Part shown: positions 26,517 to 34,778 of the stretch, piece by piece
How the letters are laid out: each line of letters opens with the position of its first letter
How positions within the stretch are numbered: position 1 is the stretch's first letter
Assembly: GCF_900182555.1 (NCBI RefSeq)
Contig: NZ_FXTH01000001.1
Location: forward strand, 248,001 to 312,000
Source of the DNA: Fodinibius sediminis
GTDB taxonomy: Bacteria; Bacteroidota; Rhodothermia; Balneolales; Balneolaceae
DNA: 64,000 nucleotides
Direction of reading: 5' to 3'
Position numbers and translations under genes: made by a program
The notes under the pieces: model-generated
Database searches by the model: none
What the model saw: only the letters and a program-made list of their open reading frames with translations
Told to the model about the DNA's origin: nothing

Positions 26517-27368
26517 ATGATTGCCACCAAGCAGTTCCAGGTAGGGGAAACGCTGCCCTCCACCCGGCAGCTGGGACAACAGCTGGAATCCAGCTTCCAT
26601 ACCGTACGGAAGGCATACCACATTCTGGCCGATGAAGGGCTCATCCGGGGGGAGCGCGGCAAGGGGTTCATTGTTGAACGGCAGAACACCAATCTCGACA
26701 AAGCCGACCGCCTGGAGGTAGGCGCCGAGAAGATGCGCAAACTCCTGGAGGAACTGATTGGCTACGGGCTGGATGAATCGGAACTGGATGAACTTTTCCA
26801 GGAGCAGCTGAGCTTTATGGACTGGCCCGACCGGATCGAAAGCTGTGCCAGCATCGGGGAAACGGATGAGCTGGGCAAGATGATTGCTGAAGCCATCAAA
26901 AAAGAGGTGGGGGTTCGCAGCCGCGTTCTCAATGCCAATCAGTATAACGAGACGGTCAAATATGATGCCCTCTTTGTTCCCATCCAGCTGGTCAACAAGT
27001 TCCGGGAGTTCGCAGAAAAGGGCCGCCTGCTGCCGATTGTCTACAGTATCAATCCCGATACACTGCTGTCCATTGTTGACCGGGCGGCCATAGAAACCAT
27101 CGGGCTGGTGACCGCCGAGGACCAGACGATCCCCAAAATCATTGATGAACTCAAGGTGAGCATAAAGTTCGGCGGTTCTTTTGTAGCCGGGGCCACCTAT
27201 GGGAAGTCCCTGCCCTTGTTTGTCCGCGAGGCTGACCTTATCCTATATACGGCGCAGAGCGCGTACCTGGTGGAACAGAAAATTCCCGAACGACGGCGTA
27301 TCAAGCTGGAGTATCACATTTCTCAAAAAAGTGCGGATACCATCCGCGCCGAACTGTGGGATCAATAG
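26517..27368 (+). CDS. GntR-family regulator with periplasmic-binding-like sensor domain
   Basis: At least 283 residues. The N-terminal winged helix has QVGETLPSTRQLGQQLESS and HTVRKAYHILADEGLIRGER, then a linker helix, then a C-terminal alpha/beta domain (about 125-280) with GVRSRVLN, YDALFVPIQLV, TIGLVTAED and READLILYT, resembling PBP-like sensor domains of some GntR regulators. The ATG at 26517 cuts into the first helix of the DNA-binding domain; homology-like sequence continues upstream (TSAKYIADRIRLM) to an ATT at 26451 with no ATG, GTG or TTG before an in-frame TAA. The true start may be ATT, or an original ATG has been lost. It lies 69 bp before a UPF1-like helicase on the same strand. 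Effector is unknown. Confidence 0.8.
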   Translation: MIATKQFQVGETLPSTRQLGQQLESSFHTVRKAYHILADEGLIRGERGKGFIVERQNTNLDKADRLEVGAEKMRKLLEELIGYGLDESELDELFQEQLSFMDWPDRIESCASIGETDELGKMIAEAIKKEVGVRSRVLNANQYNETVKYDALFVPIQLVNKFREFAEKGRLLPIVYSINPDTLLSIVDRAAIETIGLVTAEDQTIPKIIDELKVSIKFGGSFVAGATYGKSLPLFVREADLILYTAQSAYLVEQKIPERRRIKLEYHISQKSADTIRAELWDQ

Positions 27369-27437
27369 AAAGGTGGAAACCGGGTTGCAGGTCTGCCGGC
27401 TGATTCCATCGTCAGATTCAAGAAGCCAAACCAAGCA

Positions 27438-29414
27438 ATGACAGATAAAAAAATTAAAAAACTCATCAAACGGGCACTCGAAGCGGTCAGTGCCGAAATT
27501 GAGTCGGTCCGTGACAAGCCCGCCCAGGACGTGCTGTTTGACGGCGTGCTCTCGGAGAACCATCCGCCAGGCGTATTCTACTATGAATTCGAATCCAAGA
27601 ATACGTCCCTGCGGTTTGCCGAAGTCATCCGCGCCGAGATGGACGGCTATGATGAGGAGGTGGAACTTTACCCGGTGGAGATATCCGACGAAAAAGCGAT
27701 TCTGCACTTTCCCCATAACTTTGGGCCCTCCCTGCCCAAGGTCAGCCTGGAGTGGGAAAATGACTTCGTGCTGAGGCGGCTCCGCACCGAGCTTCAGAAG
27801 CTGCTCGACAATGACAACCGGCAAACGCGAGAACAGATGGGACGCCTGTTTTATCCCGATGCCGGTAAACATCACCGCGCTGACCCGGATACCCGCGTGC
27901 TTGATGACAGCAAGCGAAACGAGGCGCAGCATGAATCATTACTGAAGGCCCTTCAAAATGAGGTACTCTATGTGTGGGGGCCGCCGGGAACCGGCAAAAC
28001 GTCCACCCTCGGCTTTATGATTGCCAACTACCTGATTAAAGGGAAACGCGTGCTTTTTGCCGCCAACACCAACCGTGCAGTAGACGTGGGACTGCTGAGT
28101 GCTCTTGAGGCCCTGACATCGGTTGAGAAGGAACACCTGGAAAAACAGGCCACCCGATTCGGGGAGATAGCCCTGGACAGCGAGCGGCTGGAGAAGATCC
28201 TCTTTGACCGCCATATTGAAGAGAAAGCCAGAAAACAGGAACGCAAGGCGGCCGACCTTTCCAACCTGCTTGGTCGCTACCAGAAGCTCCAAAAGGAGAT
28301 CGACAACCTCATGGATTACGGTGAATCGGTGCCCCCCGAGCTGGATGAGGAAATTGCCAAGCTGGGGGACCGCCTTGATGAGCACGGCGGAGAGGCCGCC
28401 CTGGAGGAGAAGGTGGATCGCCTCATCACCGTCAATGAACGCATGGAGCTTGAACGCATGCAGCTGGTAGGCACGACCCTGGCCAAAGTCTGCACCTCCG
28501 ACCTCTTTGACGGGCAGGAGTTTGATGCCGTTGTAATCGACGAGGCCTCCATGGCCAACCTGCCGTACCTGATGGTGCTGGCTGCCAAAGCAACAACGCA
28601 TATCGTGGCGGTGGGCGATCCCATGCAGCTGCCGCCCATTGCACTAGCAGAGGATGCAGAGGCCCGCCATTTCCTCGAAAAGGATATTTTCACCTATGCA
28701 TCCAAGGCTGAGAGCACAGAAGACCTGTTTGCCTGGCACGATCAAAACCGTCCCCTTACCACCTTTTTTGACACCCAGTACCGCCTGAACAAAGACCTTG
28801 CGGACGTTCTGAGCACCGTATTCTATGAAGGCCGGCTGAAAACGGCCACCGGGGACGAGCAGCCGGATGAGCATCTGACAACCCAATCGGTTCCCAGCCC
28901 TACCGTCAATGTAATTGACAGTCAGAAATACGGTCCCGAACTGACCCAGAAAGACGAGGGGCGCGGATTCAGCCCGGTCAACGAAGTGCACACTGCCATT
29001 CTCACCCGGATCCTGAAGCGGCTAATCCTGAAAAACCATGTTCCCGTTGAGGAAATTGGCATCATCGTCCCTTTTCGAAGCACCGTATACGACATCCGCG
29101 GAGCGCTCTATGAACAGGGGATGGATGCCGTAGAGGTAGGAACAATCCACACCTTCCAGGGACGCGAAAAGAAGGTAATCATTTTCGACACCGTGATGAG
29201 CGGAGAAGGGGCCTACGGCCACAGGCGGCACTATTCGGTACGCCCCTTTGATGAGGAAAAAAACGGGCTGGCCGTGCCCCGCCTGCTCAATGTCGCCCTC
29301 TCACGGAGCAAAGACCGGCTGGTCATCCTGGCAGACATGGATCACATCAACAAAGTATATGCCCGGAAATTTCTGGGGCGACTGCTGCATCGATTTCAGG
29401 AACGGGAGGCCTGA
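27438..29414 (+). CDS. UPF1/DNA2/IGHMBP2-like SF1B helicase
   Basis: 658 residues. Residues 1-150 form an unassigned alpha/beta N-terminal domain. From about 155 there is a superfamily 1B helicase: Q-motif region NEAQHESLLKAL, Walker A GPPGTGKTST (about 180-189), the coiled-coil insert 250-330, Walker B AVVIDEASMANLP, motif III VGDPMQLPPI, motif IV region IIVPFRSTVYDIRGAL, motif V GTIHTFQGREKKVIIFD and motif VI NVALSRSKDRLVIL. It should translocate 5'-3' on nucleic acid with ATP. Substrate (RNA or DNA) and role are unknown. The GntR regulator just upstream on the same strand may control it. Confidence 0.9.
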   Translation: MTDKKIKKLIKRALEAVSAEIESVRDKPAQDVLFDGVLSENHPPGVFYYEFESKNTSLRFAEVIRAEMDGYDEEVELYPVEISDEKAILHFPHNFGPSLPKVSLEWENDFVLRRLRTELQKLLDNDNRQTREQMGRLFYPDAGKHHRADPDTRVLDDSKRNEAQHESLLKALQNEVLYVWGPPGTGKTSTLGFMIANYLIKGKRVLFAANTNRAVDVGLLSALEALTSVEKEHLEKQATRFGEIALDSERLEKILFDRHIEEKARKQERKAADLSNLLGRYQKLQKEIDNLMDYGESVPPELDEEIAKLGDRLDEHGGEAALEEKVDRLITVNERMELERMQLVGTTLAKVCTSDLFDGQEFDAVVIDEASMANLPYLMVLAAKATTHIVAVGDPMQLPPIALAEDAEARHFLEKDIFTYASKAESTEDLFAWHDQNRPLTTFFDTQYRLNKDLADVLSTVFYEGRLKTATGDEQPDEHLTTQSVPSPTVNVIDSQKYGPELTQKDEGRGFSPVNEVHTAILTRILKRLILKNHVPVEEIGIIVPFRSTVYDIRGALYEQGMDAVEVGTIHTFQGREKKVIIFDTVMSGEGAYGHRRHYSVRPFDEEKNGLAVPRLLNVALSRSKDRLVILADMDHINKVYARKFLGRLLHRFQEREA

Positions 29415-29457
29415 CCAAGCTCCTCTCCCGGTACCGGTGCCTGCCGTCCTGTCTGCC

Positions 29458-30300
29458 TTACTCTTCCTCCCTCTCGGAATACAGCTTTGCCAGGTCGTTG
29501 ATCATCTCTTCGTTGATCCCGGCCGTTACAAAACCGCCGTCATGATATAGATTCTGCATGGTCACCTTGCGGGTGAGATCTGAAAACAGCGTTACGCAGT
29601 AATCCGCACATTCATCAGCCGAGGGATTACCCATGGGCGCCAGTTTATCGGCAAAGGTGTACATACCGTCAAATCCCTTGATGCCGGTACCCGCCGAGGT
29701 CTGGGTGGGCGCCTGTGATACCGTATTCACGCGAATGCCCCGCTCTGCCAGCCGGCTGCCGTAATTGCGGGCAATACTCTCGAGCAGTGCCTTGGCGTCG
29801 TTCATATCACTGTATTTGGAGAAGATCCGCTGGGCTCCAATATAAGAGAGGGCGACAATGCTGCCCCCATCGTTCAGGATTCCCGCTTCATCAGCATAGC
29901 GGATCACCTTATGCAAAGAAACAGCGGAGATATCCAGCGTCTGCTGCATCCAGTGGTAATTCAAGTTCTCATAGCCGGTATTCTTACGGACATTGGGCGA
30001 CATCCCAATAGCATGAAGGATAAAATCAATCGAACCGTGCTCCTCTTTCACATTCTGCATCAACTCCTCAATCTCATCTTCCTTGGTGACATCACATGGA
30101 AAAACCTCGGCTCCTGTTATCTCCGACAGCTCGTCAAGATCTCCGAACCGCAGGGCCACCGGTGCATTTGACAGAGAAAATTCCGCCCCTTCGCGATTAC
30201 AGGCCAGTGCGATGCGCCACGCAATGCTGCGGTCATCCAGTGCTCCAAAAATGAGTCCTTTTTTCCCTTCCAACAAGCCATATCCTTGTCCGTCTGCCAT
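29458..30300 (-). CDS. fabI: Enoyl-[acyl-carrier-protein] reductase FabI
   Basis: A 280-residue FabI that performs the last reduction of each fatty-acid elongation cycle using NAD(P)H. Motifs: KKGLIFGALDDRSIAWRIA (the GxxxxxSIA nucleotide site), FPCDVTKEDEIEELM, FILHAIGMSP, and the catalytic pair in SYIGAQRIFSKYSDMNDAKA (Tyr-x6-Lys). Sequence after the motif (SRLAERGIRVNTVSQAP) is as expected. Unlike the Escherichia protein it carries a longer acidic C-terminus, and Phe-Ser replaces the usual Val-Val before the active Tyr. It is divergent from ffh. Confidence 0.93.
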   Translation of the reverse strand: MADGQGYGLLEGKKGLIFGALDDRSIAWRIALACNREGAEFSLSNAPVALRFGDLDELSEITGAEVFPCDVTKEDEIEELMQNVKEEHGSIDFILHAIGMSPNVRKNTGYENLNYHWMQQTLDISAVSLHKVIRYADEAGILNDGGSIVALSYIGAQRIFSKYSDMNDAKALLESIARNYGSRLAERGIRVNTVSQAPTQTSAGTGIKGFDGMYTFADKLAPMGNPSADECADYCVTLFSDLTRKVTMQNLYHDGGFVTAGINEEMINDLAKLYSEREEE

Positions 30301-30427
30301 AAAAAATGTACCTCAGTCAATTTCTTTGCGTTAGTTATGCTCCCGAAAATAATAAAAGTTATCAATCAAATCCGAAATGGTTTTTAATCATTTGCCAGGC
30401 GCGGGCCCTTTAAAAGTGCGAATACTG

Positions 30428-30457
30428 TTGATAATAGTCTTCATTGTCCTTATTTTG
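30428..30457 (+). promoter_or_regulatory. Possible Bacteroidota-type promoter for ffh
   Basis: TTG at 30428-30430 and TATTTTG at 30451-30457, 20 bp apart, approximate the TTTG / TAnnTTTG promoter pattern of this group. It lies upstream of the 17-bp repeats and of ffh. This is a pattern match only. Confidence 0.3.
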
Positions 30458-30479
30458 CGAAACTTTGTGTCCGTACCTG

Positions 30480-30547
30480 TTAATGCATAGTACGAATTAA
30501 TGCATAGTACGAATTAATGCATAGTACGAATTAATGCATAGTACGAA
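30480..30547. repeat. 17-bp tandem repeat, four perfect copies
   Basis: TTAATGCATAGTACGAA is repeated four times with no spacer or mismatch, ending 29 bp before the ffh start. Each unit contains the palindrome ATGCAT, and junctions create GAATTAAT. It probably lies in the ffh leader. It is too short and spacer-free to be CRISPR. Confidence 0.95.
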
Positions 30548-30576
30548 CTGAAAACCCTTTAGAAACGACAAAACTC

Positions 30577-31929
30577 ATGTTTCAAGATCTCTCGTCAAAA
30601 TTAGATCAGGCCTTCCAGACTCTGAAAGGTGAATCTAAGATTACCGACGTCAATATTGCGGAGTCGGTCAGGGAGATACGTCGCGCCCTGCTCGATGCCG
30701 ACGTGAACTACGAAGTTGCCAAAAAGTTCACGAACGGCATCAAGGAGCGTGCCATGGGGGAAGATGTATTGACTGCGGTAAACCCCGGCCAGCAGTTTAC
30801 AAAAATTGTTCACGATGAACTGACGGAGCTTCTGGGACAGGAACGGGTGGATTTGTCCGTTGCCGACACACCGCCCACCGTCATTTTAATTGCTGGCCTG
30901 CAGGGATCGGGAAAGACCACCTTCAGCGCCAAGCTGGCCCGCTACCTCAAGCAGGAAAATAATCGCAGCCCCATCCTGGCAGCCGCCGACGTCTACCGTC
31001 CCGCGGCCATCAACCAGCTGAAGACATTGGCCGACAGCATTGACGTCCCTGTTTACTCCATCGGCCAGAAAGATGCCGTACGCGTGGCCAAAGAGGCTGT
31101 ATCCATGGCCAAAAGCCTGGCTCTTGACACGGTTATTATTGATACCGCCGGGCGCATGCACGTGGACGAAGAGATGATGACCGAGGTGGCCGAGATCAAA
31201 GAAGCAGTCCAGCCCCATGAAACCCTCTTTGTTGTCGACTCCATGACGGGGCAGGATGCCGTAAATACGGCCAAGGAATTTAACGAGACCATCAATTACG
31301 ACGGCGTTGTACTGACCAAGCTTGACGGTGACACCCGCGGCGGGGCGGCCCTGTCGATCAAGACTGTGGTCCAAAAACCGATTAAGTTTGTCAGTACCGG
31401 CGAGAAGCTTGATGCTCTCTCCCCTTTCTATCCCGACCGGATGTCGCAGCGAATCCTGGGTATGGGCGATGTAGTCTCGCTTGTTGAAAAAGCCCAGAAA
31501 GAGTTTGATGAGAAAGAAGCCCAGAAGCTGCAGAAGAAGATCAAATCCGACAGTTTCGACCTGGAAGACTTCTACGAGCAGCTTCAGCAGGTAAAGAAAA
31601 TGGGCGACCTCTCGGACCTGGTTGGCATGATCCCCGGCGCCGGAAAGGCGTTGCAGGATGCCGACATCGACGATGATTCCTTCAAACCCATTGAGGCGAT
31701 CATCTGTTCCATGACCCCGGAGGAACGAAACAACCCGGATATTTTAAATGCCAGTCGGCGCCGGCGCATTGCCCGCGGCTCCGGCACCCGTGTACGAGAC
31801 ATCAATGACCTGATAAAACAGTTCAACCAGATGAAGAAGATGATGAAGTCGTTCTCAGGCATGGGTAAAATGGGCAAAATGATGCAGGGCATGAAAGGAA
31901 TGAAAAACAAATTACCGTTTGGTAGATAA
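30577..31929 (+). CDS. ffh: Signal recognition particle protein Ffh
   Basis: A 450-residue SRP54/Ffh GTPase that binds signal sequences and the SRP RNA for co-translational membrane targeting. The N domain helix bundle (SSKLDQAFQTLKGESKITD, EIRRALLDADVNYEVAK) precedes the G domain with G1 GLQGSGKTTFSAKLARYL, G3 DTAGRMHVDEEMM and TKLDGDTRGGAALS. The methionine-rich M domain (from about 320) ends in repeated Met-Lys-Gly helices (MKKMMKSFSGMGKMGKMM), with SGTRVRDINDLIKQF as the RNA-binding motif. It lies upstream of rpsP-rimM-trmD-rplS, a common order. No SRP RNA gene was recognised nearby. Confidence 0.97.
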   Translation: MFQDLSSKLDQAFQTLKGESKITDVNIAESVREIRRALLDADVNYEVAKKFTNGIKERAMGEDVLTAVNPGQQFTKIVHDELTELLGQERVDLSVADTPPTVILIAGLQGSGKTTFSAKLARYLKQENNRSPILAAADVYRPAAINQLKTLADSIDVPVYSIGQKDAVRVAKEAVSMAKSLALDTVIIDTAGRMHVDEEMMTEVAEIKEAVQPHETLFVVDSMTGQDAVNTAKEFNETINYDGVVLTKLDGDTRGGAALSIKTVVQKPIKFVSTGEKLDALSPFYPDRMSQRILGMGDVVSLVEKAQKEFDEKEAQKLQKKIKSDSFDLEDFYEQLQQVKKMGDLSDLVGMIPGAGKALQDADIDDDSFKPIEAIICSMTPEERNNPDILNASRRRRIARGSGTRVRDINDLIKQFNQMKKMMKSFSGMGKMGKMMQGMKGMKNKLPFGR

Positions 31930-32047
31930 TCAGAAAAACCGGTGTCGTGTACCGTTTAGCCCGGTCCGGCATCGCTTATTTAAGCGTATTGCGCAAGATT
32001 CCGACAACATCCTCTATAAAAATCAACGCAAATTAAAAGTTATAACT

Positions 32048-32053
32048 AAGGAG
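32048..32053 (+). promoter_or_regulatory. Strong Shine-Dalgarno sequence deciding the rpsP TTG start
   Basis: AAGGAG lies eight bases before the TTG at 32062. There is no ATG or GTG near the N-terminus of bS16, and the TTG gives the invariant Met-Leu-Arg-Ile-Arg beginning, so the site fixes the start. Confidence 0.75.
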
Positions 32054-32061
32054 ATAATCCA

Positions 32062-32976
32062 TTGTTAAGAATTAGATTACAACGTAGAGGTCGAAAGAAA
32101 CGACCTATCCATCATATTGTAGTGGCCGACAGCCGTAAACCCAGAGATGGACGCATTATTGAAGACTTAGGTCGTTTTGACAACATCACACCAAAAAACC
32201 AGCTTGAACTGAACCGGGACCGTGCTCTTTACTGGTTGAAACAGGGAGCACAGCCCTCTGATACGGTTCGATCCATCTTCAAGAATCAAGGCATCATGTA
32301 CGAAATGCACTTGATCCGATGGGGTAAATCGGACGAGGAAATTGAAGCAGCATTAACGGAATGGCGTGAAAATCGCGAGGAAAAGGAAGAGAAAGTACCT
32401 ACCCGCAAAGAACGCCAGAAAGCGTTGCTGGAAGCTGAAGAACGAGAGTTCCAGAAACAGCTCAAGAAAAAAGCGGAAGAGGCAGCCCGTGAAAAAGCCA
32501 AGCAGGAGGCCCTCGCTGCGGCAGAAGAAGAGGAGAAGGCCGAAAAAGAAACCGAAGAAGCTGAAGCTGCTGACGAAGAGGAAGCCGAACAGGAGGAACC
32601 TCAGCAAGAAGCAGAAGCCAGTGAAGAACAGGAAGAGGCTGAAGCCCGGGAAGAAGCTGAATCGGAAGAGCAGGAAGAAGCTGCCACTGATGAAGCTGCC
32701 GAAGAAGAGGAAGCGGAAGTTTCTTCTGATGAGGAAGCAGAGGAAGAAGCCGCTGAAGAGCAGGAGCAGGAAGATGAAGAGGCCGGGGAAGAAAAAGAAG
32801 AAGCAACGGCCGAGACCGCTTCTGAGGGACAGACGTCTACCGACATGCTGGCAAAAGAGGCTATTTCTCATATCGAGAACACCCCGCTTGACGAGCTCGA
32901 AGGCTTTGTCACGGATGAGGAAGACCGGGTGACCGTTCGGCGTGCCTGGGACGACAAGCACGACGAGGAAGAATAA
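32062..32976 (+). CDS. rpsP: Ribosomal protein bS16 with a very long acidic C-terminal extension
   Basis: Residues 1-85 are bS16 (LRIRLQRRGRKKRPIHHIVV, DGRIIEDLGRFDNI, DRALYWLKQGAQPSDTVRSI). The remaining 200 or more residues are unlike normal S16 (80-90 aa): first a charged coiled-coil-like part rich in Glu, Lys and Ala (about 105-160), then an extremely acidic Glu/Ala-rich stretch (160-265), then a more ordinary tail ending with TPLDELEGFVTDEEDRVTVR and DDKHDEEE. Extended S16 tails are familiar in Bacteroidota, but this one is long. Translation starts at TTG with a strong AAGGAG. It heads the rpsP-rimM-trmD-rplS operon and assembles into the 30S body. Confidence 0.95.
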   Translation: MLRIRLQRRGRKKRPIHHIVVADSRKPRDGRIIEDLGRFDNITPKNQLELNRDRALYWLKQGAQPSDTVRSIFKNQGIMYEMHLIRWGKSDEEIEAALTEWRENREEKEEKVPTRKERQKALLEAEEREFQKQLKKKAEEAAREKAKQEALAAAEEEEKAEKETEEAEAADEEEAEQEEPQQEAEASEEQEEAEAREEAESEEQEEAATDEAAEEEEAEVSSDEEAEEEAAEEQEQEDEEAGEEKEEATAETASEGQTSTDMLAKEAISHIENTPLDELEGFVTDEEDRVTVRRAWDDKHDEEE

Positions 32977-33026
32977 TAAAAAAGGACTTCACCTGCGTCT
33001 AAATACGCAGGGAAGCTACCCAGATA

Positions 33027-33566
33027 ATGCTGGAGTCAATAGAAAACCAGTATCGCAAAATCGGGTATATTGCCCGGTCTCACGGCGTAGGCGGAGATGT
33101 TTTGATGATCTCCGAAATTTACGCTCCAACACTTTTTGACTCACTTGACCTGGTATGGATTGAAAATGCCAGGGGGGATCTGGTCCCCGCCCGTATTGAG
33201 TCGGTTCGGGTGCAGGAAAAGAACAACCGGCTTTCGTTCTTTGTAAAATTTGAGCACGTGACTGACCGTACCCAGGCCGATGCACTGAAACAGTTTTCGG
33301 TGTATGCCCGGCACGATCAGGTCGACCACCTGCTGCAGCAGGAAGATGAAACGATGGATATGACCTCCTATGAAATCTGGGTGGACCACACCCGGGTTGG
33401 ATCTGTAGAAGAGGTCATTCCCAATCCGGCTCATCCCATCCTGCGAATCAGGATGCATGATCAGCAGCAGCTATTGGTACCGCTGGTGGAAGAATATGTC
33501 ACGGCCGTGGATGAAGAGCGTCAGCAAATACAATGTCAAAACCTGGAACAACTGATGAATTTGTAA
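33027..33566 (+). CDS. rimM: 16S rRNA processing protein RimM
   Basis: A 179-residue RimM, which binds ribosomal protein S19 and helps mature the 30S head. The N-terminal beta-barrel begins KIGYIARSHGVGGDVLM and continues to FVKFEHVTDRTQADALK; the C-terminal PRC-barrel-like part includes YEIWVDHTRVGSVEEVI, ILRIRMHD and LLVPLVEEYVTAVDEE. Its stop is one base from the trmD start, consistent with coupled translation in the rpsP operon. Confidence 0.93.
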   Translation: MLESIENQYRKIGYIARSHGVGGDVLMISEIYAPTLFDSLDLVWIENARGDLVPARIESVRVQEKNNRLSFFVKFEHVTDRTQADALKQFSVYARHDQVDHLLQQEDETMDMTSYEIWVDHTRVGSVEEVIPNPAHPILRIRMHDQQQLLVPLVEEYVTAVDEERQQIQCQNLEQLMNL

Positions 33567-33567
33567 T

Positions 33568-34263
33568 ATGATGCGCATCGATATCATTTCGGCCGTCCCA
33601 CAGGTGTTGAGCGGGCCCCTGGACCACAGTATTGTGGGCAAGGCCCGGGAAAACGAGCTTGTGGAAGTCCACATACACGACCTGCGTGACTATTCGGAAG
33701 ACAAGCACAGGAAGGTAGACGACTATCCCTATGGCGGTGGCGCCGGGATGGTGCTTACGCCTCAGCCGATATTTTCCTGTATTGAACATTTGACCGATCA
33801 GCGTGATTATGATGAAATCATCTTTCCCGCGCCCGACGGTGATGTTTTCACACAGGAGGATGCCAATGCGCTTTCCATCAGTCAAAACCTGATGTTTTTA
33901 TGTGGTCATTACAAAGGGGTTGATCAGCGCGTGCGCGATCAATTGATTACCCGAGAATACAGCATGGGCGACTATGTGCTTTCCGGCGGGGAACTGCCGG
34001 CAATGACTATGACGGATGCCATCGTGCGCCTTCTGCCGGGGGTCCTGGGTGATGCAGAAAGTGCCCTGACCGATTCCTTCCAGGATGGATTGCTGGAGGG
34101 TCCCGTGTACACGCGGCCGGCCACATTCCGAGGGCTGGAAGTACCCAAGGTACTGCGTTCGGGTGATCATCAAAAAGTGAACCAATGGCGATTGGAACAA
34201 TCGCTGGAGCGTACCAGGAAAGTACGTCCTGAGATGTATAAAAAATTTCGAAATGAACAGTAG
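33568..34263 (+). CDS. trmD: tRNA (guanine-N1-)-methyltransferase TrmD
   Basis: A 231-residue SPOUT methyltransferase that makes m1G37 in tRNAs with G36. Motifs: RIDIISAVPQVLSGPL, HDLRDYSEDKHRKVDDYPYG then GGAGMVL, LCGHYKGVDQRVRDQL, and the trefoil-knot cofactor loop YSMGDYVLSGGELPAM. The C-terminal tRNA-binding helices follow (GDHQKVNQWRLEQSLERT). It overlaps or abuts its neighbours in the standard rpsP-rimM-trmD-rplS order. Confidence 0.97.
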   Translation: MMRIDIISAVPQVLSGPLDHSIVGKARENELVEVHIHDLRDYSEDKHRKVDDYPYGGGAGMVLTPQPIFSCIEHLTDQRDYDEIIFPAPDGDVFTQEDANALSISQNLMFLCGHYKGVDQRVRDQLITREYSMGDYVLSGGELPAMTMTDAIVRLLPGVLGDAESALTDSFQDGLLEGPVYTRPATFRGLEVPKVLRSGDHQKVNQWRLEQSLERTRKVRPEMYKKFRNEQ

Positions 34264-34275
34264 CAAAGATCAATC

Positions 34276-34701
34276 ATGGATAAGTTAAAATTAGCAGAAC
34301 AGACATTAATGAATAACCAGTATCCCGAGTTTAAAACCGGTGATACTGTCAATGTACACTATCGTGTACGTGAAGGAGAAAAGGAACGCATTCAGAAGTT
34401 TGAAGGCCTTGTCATCTCCCGACACGGTTCCGGTGCAAACCAGACGTTTATGGTACGCAAGATATCAGCCGGCAACATCGGGGTGGAACGTATTTTTCCG
34501 CTCTTCTCACCCTTTATCGCCAAGATTGAACTGAAGAAGCAGGGGGATATCAAGCGGTCCAAGCTCTATTACCTGCGTGAACGACAGGGTAAGTCGGCTC
34601 GCATCAAGGAGAAGGATCAGAACCAGAATACTGTTCGTGAACTCAACCGTCAGGCTGAAGAACGAGCAAAGGCAGCAGCGGCAGCCAGCGAAGAGGAGTA
34701 A
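34276..34701 (+). CDS. rplS: Ribosomal protein bL19
   Basis: 141 residues. bL19 lies at the 30S-50S interface. Characteristic sequences are [59 protein letters not shown] and [19 protein letters not shown] short Ala/Glu-rich tail extends it past the normal 115 residues. It is the last gene of the operon and is followed by an intrinsic terminator. Confidence 0.97.
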   Translation: MDKLKLAEQTLMNNQYPEFKTGDTVNVHYRVREGEKERIQKFEGLVISRHGSGANQTFMVRKISAGNIGVERIFPLFSPFIAKIELKKQGDIKRSKLYYLRERQGKSARIKEKDQNQNTVRELNRQAEERAKAAAAASEEE

Positions 34702-34730
34702 GAACAACCGCTGTGTTGACTTTAAGCTAT

Positions 34731-34768
34731 AATGGAGACCACGGCATAGTGGCCTCCATTTTTAGTTT
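34731..34768 (+). terminator. Intrinsic terminator of the rpsP-rimM-trmD-rplS operon
   Basis: AATGGAGACCAC and GTGGCCTCCATT pair with one mismatch around GGCATA, followed by TTTAGTTT. It ends just before the convergent methyltransferase gene. Confidence 0.85.
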
Positions 34769-34778
34769 ATTGATTCAG

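Noticed and set aside
30480-30547. Possible short CRISPR array.
   Set aside because: Units are directly adjacent with no spacers, and no cas genes are present.
30301-30576. SRP RNA gene next to ffh.
   Set aside because: The conserved GGAA-containing apical loop sequence was not found in this gap.
32353-32961. Long antisense and alternate frames under the bS16 tail, rich in Phe/Leu or Lys/Arg.
   Set aside because: They are shadows of the repetitive GAA/GAG/GCT codons of the acidic tail.
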